The position numbers were made by a program, and so were the translations under genes. This document shows, one piece after another, positions 60,903 to 64,000 of a DNA stretch of 64,000 bases. Source of the stretch: Adhaeribacter arboris (GTDB lineage: Bacteria; Bacteroidota; Bacteroidia; Cytophagales; Hymenobacteraceae); the NCBI RefSeq assembly GCF_003023845.1, contig NZ_PYFT01000001.1, positions 4,526,001-4,590,000 of the forward strand. The letters are read 5' to 3'. The notes under the pieces were generated by a model. That model had not been told where the DNA came from. It saw only the letters and a program-made list of their open reading frames with translations, and did not search any database. Within the stretch, counting starts at the first letter, position 1. Each line of letters begins with the position of its first letter.

Positions 60903-61181
60903 TAGAATGAGTAAATAGGTCGCTCTTATTTCTATTTAGTTTAAGTTCCCGGACAAAATAAAGGATGCTTATTTGTATTAGATGATAAGTTTAAGCTCCC
61001 CTCTTAAGTTTATTTAGGAGGGGCAGGAATGGTTGATAGCTTATTTTAGCTTAGTATTTTAATTGCAAGATGCGTTTTTAGGCTGCTGGTAAATTCTGAA
61101 ACAAACATTACCAGAGTTTAGTCTGGTTCTTTTGGAAAAATGATAGGTACCCGGCAGCCTTATTTTGAGGAATATATCGCC

Positions 61182-61871
61182 TTACTTTTGCTGCCGGAAA
61201 TAAACATTATTGTGAATAGTTTCCAAGTCTATAGCCGTACCGCCTCCGTTTACCAAACCACTTATCCGTTGTTCATCTTTTTTACCGGTGAATTTTAAAG
61301 CCAAGTTAGAAAATACATCGCCGTGAACGGTTTTTAAGGTTACATCGGCGCCTTGTTTTGGCGGCCAGTTCATATCCACAAACCCATGAATAGATTTGGC
61401 GTGTACCGGTCCGGTTAAATTTCGCAACTCAATACTGCAATGCACACTTTCTACCGTTACATTCGCGTCGCGGGGTACAAAAACTTCGTAATCAATCTGC
61501 TGGCAAGTAAATGCTTGGACACCATCCTGGTAATAATAATTGTTCCGTTGGTTATCCGGGCAGTCTTCGGCCCGACCGGTTTTTAACAGTTCCCGGTCAA
61601 ATTTTACGTCAATGCGGGCGGTACCGTTTTCAGCGGTAAAAGCAGGTTGCAAAGCATTGTTCAGGCGACCACCATTAATTATATACGTCATTTTTACGGA
61701 AACATCTTTGCGGTCCCAGGTAGTAATTTTAATGTTATTCCCAAAGTCGAATCTTAAATCCACTTTTTTATCGTTCGGCACCGACATAGTTTTTTCTATT
61801 ATTTGGGGCTGAGCCAATGCCTGAAAGGTGAAAAAACAGCCAAGCAAAGCCAAGGTAATACGTATTCTCAT
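61182..61871 (-). CDS. DUF4097-like secreted protein 1
   Basis: A 229-residue protein with signal peptide (IRITLALLGCFFTFQALAQ). The rest is a right-handed-helix-like stack of short beta segments with the repeated pattern V-x-x-V-H-x-x-I/V (VTVESVHCSIELRNLTGPVH; AKSIHGFVDMNWPPKQGADV; TLKTVHGDVFSNLALKFTGK; IDLETIHNNVYFRQQK). This is the DUF4097/DUF4098 putative adhesin fold. It is about 118 bases downstream of a similar gene (61989-62864) and was probably made by duplication. Likely located at the cell envelope. Often these genes lie in an operon with an ECF sigma factor and anti-sigma; the upstream partner is not in the window. Confidence 0.78.
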   Translation of the reverse strand: MRIRITLALLGCFFTFQALAQPQIIEKTMSVPNDKKVDLRFDFGNNIKITTWDRKDVSVKMTYIINGGRLNNALQPAFTAENGTARIDVKFDRELLKTGRAEDCPDNQRNNYYYQDGVQAFTCQQIDYEVFVPRDANVTVESVHCSIELRNLTGPVHAKSIHGFVDMNWPPKQGADVTLKTVHGDVFSNLALKFTGKKDEQRISGLVNGGGTAIDLETIHNNVYFRQQK

Positions 61872-61988
61872 ATTTAAATTAAATAAAAGTAAACAGATGA
61901 ATAAAATCGGATGTATAACAAGCGTAAGTAAAGGCTAATAGCAGAATTTTATAAACGTACCACGTACTACCTAAAACCTACTGCCTTC

Positions 61989-62864
61989 TCATTTTTGCTT
62001 GCGGATAAAAATATTGCTGTGTACGGCCGAAATGCTCATTTCTACGCCGCCATTATTGGTTTTACCTTTAATGGTATTACCACCGGCAATTTTGGCCAGA
62101 CCATTTTTACTGTCGCTGGGGTGGCTAATATCGAAGTCGGTGTAAATTTCGCCGTAGTTGGCTTCCAGTTCCCAATCGGCTTTGGTATTGCCGGGCAGGG
62201 TTATATCAATCGGGCCGTGTACGGATTTAATAGAACTACCTTTCGCCTGGTTCAGTTCGGAAAATGTAATGTCCAGGTGGCCATGAATGGCGTTTGCCTG
62301 TACCGGGCCGGTAATGTTGGTAAGGGTAGCGCTGGCGTGGTGCAAGTCTAAATCTATTTCCCCGGCCGTGTCGGAGAGCTCAAATTTGCCGCCGTGCGGA
62401 CTGGTTTCGTGGTATACAACCGCCACATTTTTCGGTACTTTAATAGTGTACGCACTCCCGCGGCGCGAAGCCTGCAAAATTTTAAGGGTATTTTTTTCTT
62501 TTATTACCGCCAGCCCCAGATTGGTATTATCTTCTACCTCGCTGAATAAAGAATGCAAACCTTCGGCCCGTTCCGGTACCTCATAGTTTTTAGCTTCAAT
62601 AATTACTTCGTCGGAATTATGGCCCACAACCTCCACCGAACTCCGGTACACCTGTATCTGCACCTGGTTGTCTTTGCTGTTGCCCAGTTTGGTTTTGTAA
62701 GTGAGAGGCGCTAGAGCATTAGATTTGTTTTTAGCGTTTGATTTTAGCGGCTTAGCCGTATTTAAGTGGTTGCTGTTGCCAGACTCTAAACTCCGGTGCG
62801 CCGTTACTACGCTCGTAGCCATAATAGTAAAACAAACGAAGGCGAGTATTCCTGATTTTTGCAT
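61989..62864 (-). CDS. DUF4097-like secreted protein 2
   Basis: A 291-residue protein similar in design to its neighbour. The signal is KSGILAFVCFTIMATSVVTA. The beta-helix segments include IDLDLHHASATLTNITGPVQ, ANAIHGHLDITFSELNQAKG, SSIKSVHGPIDITLPGNTKA and VEMSISAVHSNIFIRKQK. The terminal I-x-x-V/I-H-x-N-I/V-x-x-R-x-Q-K matches the neighbour's. The N-terminal region has a low-complexity Asn/Lys linker. The two are probably one operon. Confidence 0.78.
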   Translation of the reverse strand: MQKSGILAFVCFTIMATSVVTAHRSLESGNSNHLNTAKPLKSNAKNKSNALAPLTYKTKLGNSKDNQVQIQVYRSSVEVVGHNSDEVIIEAKNYEVPERAEGLHSLFSEVEDNTNLGLAVIKEKNTLKILQASRRGSAYTIKVPKNVAVVYHETSPHGGKFELSDTAGEIDLDLHHASATLTNITGPVQANAIHGHLDITFSELNQAKGSSIKSVHGPIDITLPGNTKADWELEANYGEIYTDFDISHPSDSKNGLAKIAGGNTIKGKTNNGGVEMSISAVHSNIFIRKQK

Positions 62865-63584
62865 GTTGATGAAAGGTTAGGTAGTAGAATAGTAGAGGAT
62901 TAAAAAGCTTTCACTAACAAAGACGACGAAAGCCGGAATACATTACAATTAACCAGAAAAAAATAGGGAAAGCGGAAGTAATACCAATCTAAAAGGAATA
63001 AGACGTATTAGGTAGACTTTAATTAGCAAATGAATAGGCAGGAGGTAATCAGGCTACGGTTCAAATAAGTTAGCACCGCCAACTGGAGACGGGAACCGGC
63101 TCCAACGACAAACAGCTACTATTACTTTTATTAAATACATCTTATAAGATTCAATATAGTGTAAGAGGAAGAAGCGCAGGAAGCAACCGCTGCTACAATT
63201 ATTGATTTGCATTAACGCCTTTCTTCTCTAACACGATAAACCCCAGGAATTTTTATTAACAGCCGCCAAACGCTTTTATTTCTTATTTGCCAGAGTGTCA
63301 GTCGTAAAGTTTTCGGAAAAAGAAGCTTTTTAAATATTTGACATTTTCAAAGACCTCTGACGGCGAATTAATCGCACAAATATTTGCCCTCGCACGTAAC
63401 TTATTAGAAGGATTTCGGTTAAAATATTATAAAAAAACTAATCCGATTCCTATTTTCTGTAGTGTAATTAGAAAATGTTCAATCAATCCTTTGTTTCTGC
63501 TCCGTTGAAAAATCAGATTTCTTGATTTTTAAATTCTATTAAGCTTACAATTCCTAAAAATTAATCTGTTAAATCTGTTCATTT
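62865..63584. other. divergent intergenic region with partial R1 copy G
   Basis: A 720-base gap between the DUF4097-like gene and a SusC-like gene. It contains partial R1 copy G (63051-63112) and AT-rich DNA in which the promoter of the SusC-like gene should lie, but no clear -33/-7 pair was seen. Confidence 0.45.
63051..63112 (-). repeat. dispersed structured element R1, copy G (5' end only)
   Basis: Read on the minus strand it is TTGGAGCCGGTTCCCGTCTC CAGTTGGCGGTGCTAACTTA, matching the left end of copy B (CCGGTTCCCG variant). The hairpin half is missing, so this is a truncated copy. Confidence 0.6.
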
Positions 63585-64000
63585 ATGAGAAACCCAATAC
63601 CCCCGCTTTTTTTTACTTTGGTTGCTCCTCGTTTAAACTTATACCGGCAGAAGTTGACTGCTTTCCTGCTGGTACTTATCCTTGGGTTAAGTTTATGTTC
63701 CGGCAACCTATACGCTCAGACTGCAGTAACCGGAACGGTTTCCGGCACGGGTGGCGAAGCTTTACCTGGTGTAACGGTTTTATTGAAAGGCACCACTAAC
63801 GGTACAACCACCGATGCCAGCGGCAGTTACAGCATTAGCATCCCTACTGGTCAGGAAAACGGCACCCTCACTTTTTCTTTTATTGGTTATGTTAGCCAGG
63901 ATGTAGCGATTAATAACCGAACTACGGTAAATATAACCTTAGCCGAAGATACCAAAGCCCTGCAGGAAGTAGTCGTAATTGGTTATCAAACCGTCCGGAA
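63585..64000 (+). CDS. SusC/RagA-type TonB-linked outer-membrane protein, N-terminal part
   Basis: The window contains the first 138 residues. A signal-like stretch (KLTAFLLVLILGLSLCSGNL) is followed by a carboxypeptidase-regulatory-like domain (TGTVSGTGGEALPGVTVLLK; GTTTDASGSYSISIPTGQEN; TLTFSFIGYVSQDVAINNRT) and then the TonB-box-like segment ALQEVVVIGYQTVR before the plug. This is the standard order of SusC-type receptors, which import glycans or peptides with a SusD partner. The partner and ligand lie beyond the window edge. Confidence 0.88.
   Translation, partial: MRNPIPPLFFTLVAPRLNLYRQKLTAFLLVLILGLSLCSGNLYAQTAVTGTVSGTGGEALPGVTVLLKGTTNGTTTDASGSYSISIPTGQENGTLTFSFIGYVSQDVAINNRTTVNITLAEDTKALQEVVVIGYQTVR

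Larger units (their letters stand above)
60639..61181. other. intergenic region with R1 copy F and a long perfect palindrome
   Basis: The 543 bases between convergent corA and the DUF4097-like gene contain R1 copy F (60668-60853), a 43-bp palindrome (60860-60902) and a weak GC-rich stem (ctcccctc / gaggggcag) at about 60996-61025 that may terminate transcription. Confidence 0.5.

Noticed and set aside
1-64000. CRISPR arrays, tRNA or rRNA genes, IS transposases, phage integrases, integron integrase
   Set aside because: Searched by eye; no regularly spaced repeats with spacers, no cloverleaf or ribosomal core sequence and no transposase or tyrosine-recombinase motifs were seen.

Overview
The window looks like the chromosome of a soil or environmental member of the Bacteroidota, probably Cytophagales and close to the Hymenobacteraceae (Adhaeribacter-like). 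This is inferred from type IX secretion (T9SS) C-terminal sorting domains, a SusC/RagA-type receptor, an OMP_b-brl_3 TonB-like receptor, 7TMR-DISM and propeller LytS/LytTR two-component pairs, many about 800-residue FtsX-type permeases, and AT-rich intergenic DNA around moderately GC-rich genes. No rRNA or tRNA gene, IS transposase, integrase or CRISPR array was seen.

Layout. 1-660: 3' part of a frameshifted DarG antitoxin. 1034-7636: sugar locus with an arabinose/fucose-isomerase-family protein and a GH78 rhamnosidase on the minus strand, and a divergent AraC regulator. 7754-22734: four large FtsX-type permeases on the minus strand, interrupted at 10831-13636 by an AT-rich defence-like island (YhcG nuclease, a broken unknown gene, an MNT/HEPN toxin-antitoxin remnant), then a lipoprotein. 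23043-29416: MddA-like methyltransferase, a hybrid-propeller LytS kinase with its LytTR regulator, and a globin. 29823-36256: three secreted T9SS proteins, two of them tandem paralogs with a phage-type S74 chaperone domain. 36419-45724: an S66 peptidase pseudogene, AraC regulator, methyltransferase, a second LytS/LytTR pair (both genes frameshifted), a secreted protein and a TonB-like receptor. 45813-51015: two more FtsX-type permeases. 51518-59116: AT-rich accessory genes, several bounded by attC-like sites (integron-cassette style), including a DUF433/DUF5615 toxin-antitoxin pair, then a Fur-family regulator with its operator and a divergent flavoprotein, and acetyltransferases. 59658-64000: CorA, two DUF4097-like surface proteins, and the start of a SusC-like receptor.

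Three patterns cut across the gene list. (1) A roughly 200-bp dispersed element occurs seven times. Its right half folds into a nested hairpin whose innermost stem differs in sequence between copies but keeps pairing, which is compensatory change. (2) Three of the six FtsX-type permease genes share a sigma-54-like promoter (TGGCA-N6-TTAY) with a tandem pair of 17-bp sites about 60-110 bp further upstream, spaced exactly 23 bp apart, so they look like one enhancer-controlled regulon. (3) At least four genes are broken by one-base length changes, mostly in homopolymer runs (darG, a LytTR regulator, its LytS kinase, the DUF5615 toxin). These are either sequence errors or real contingency or inactivation.

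Functions are assigned by reading motifs by eye; no database search was run.
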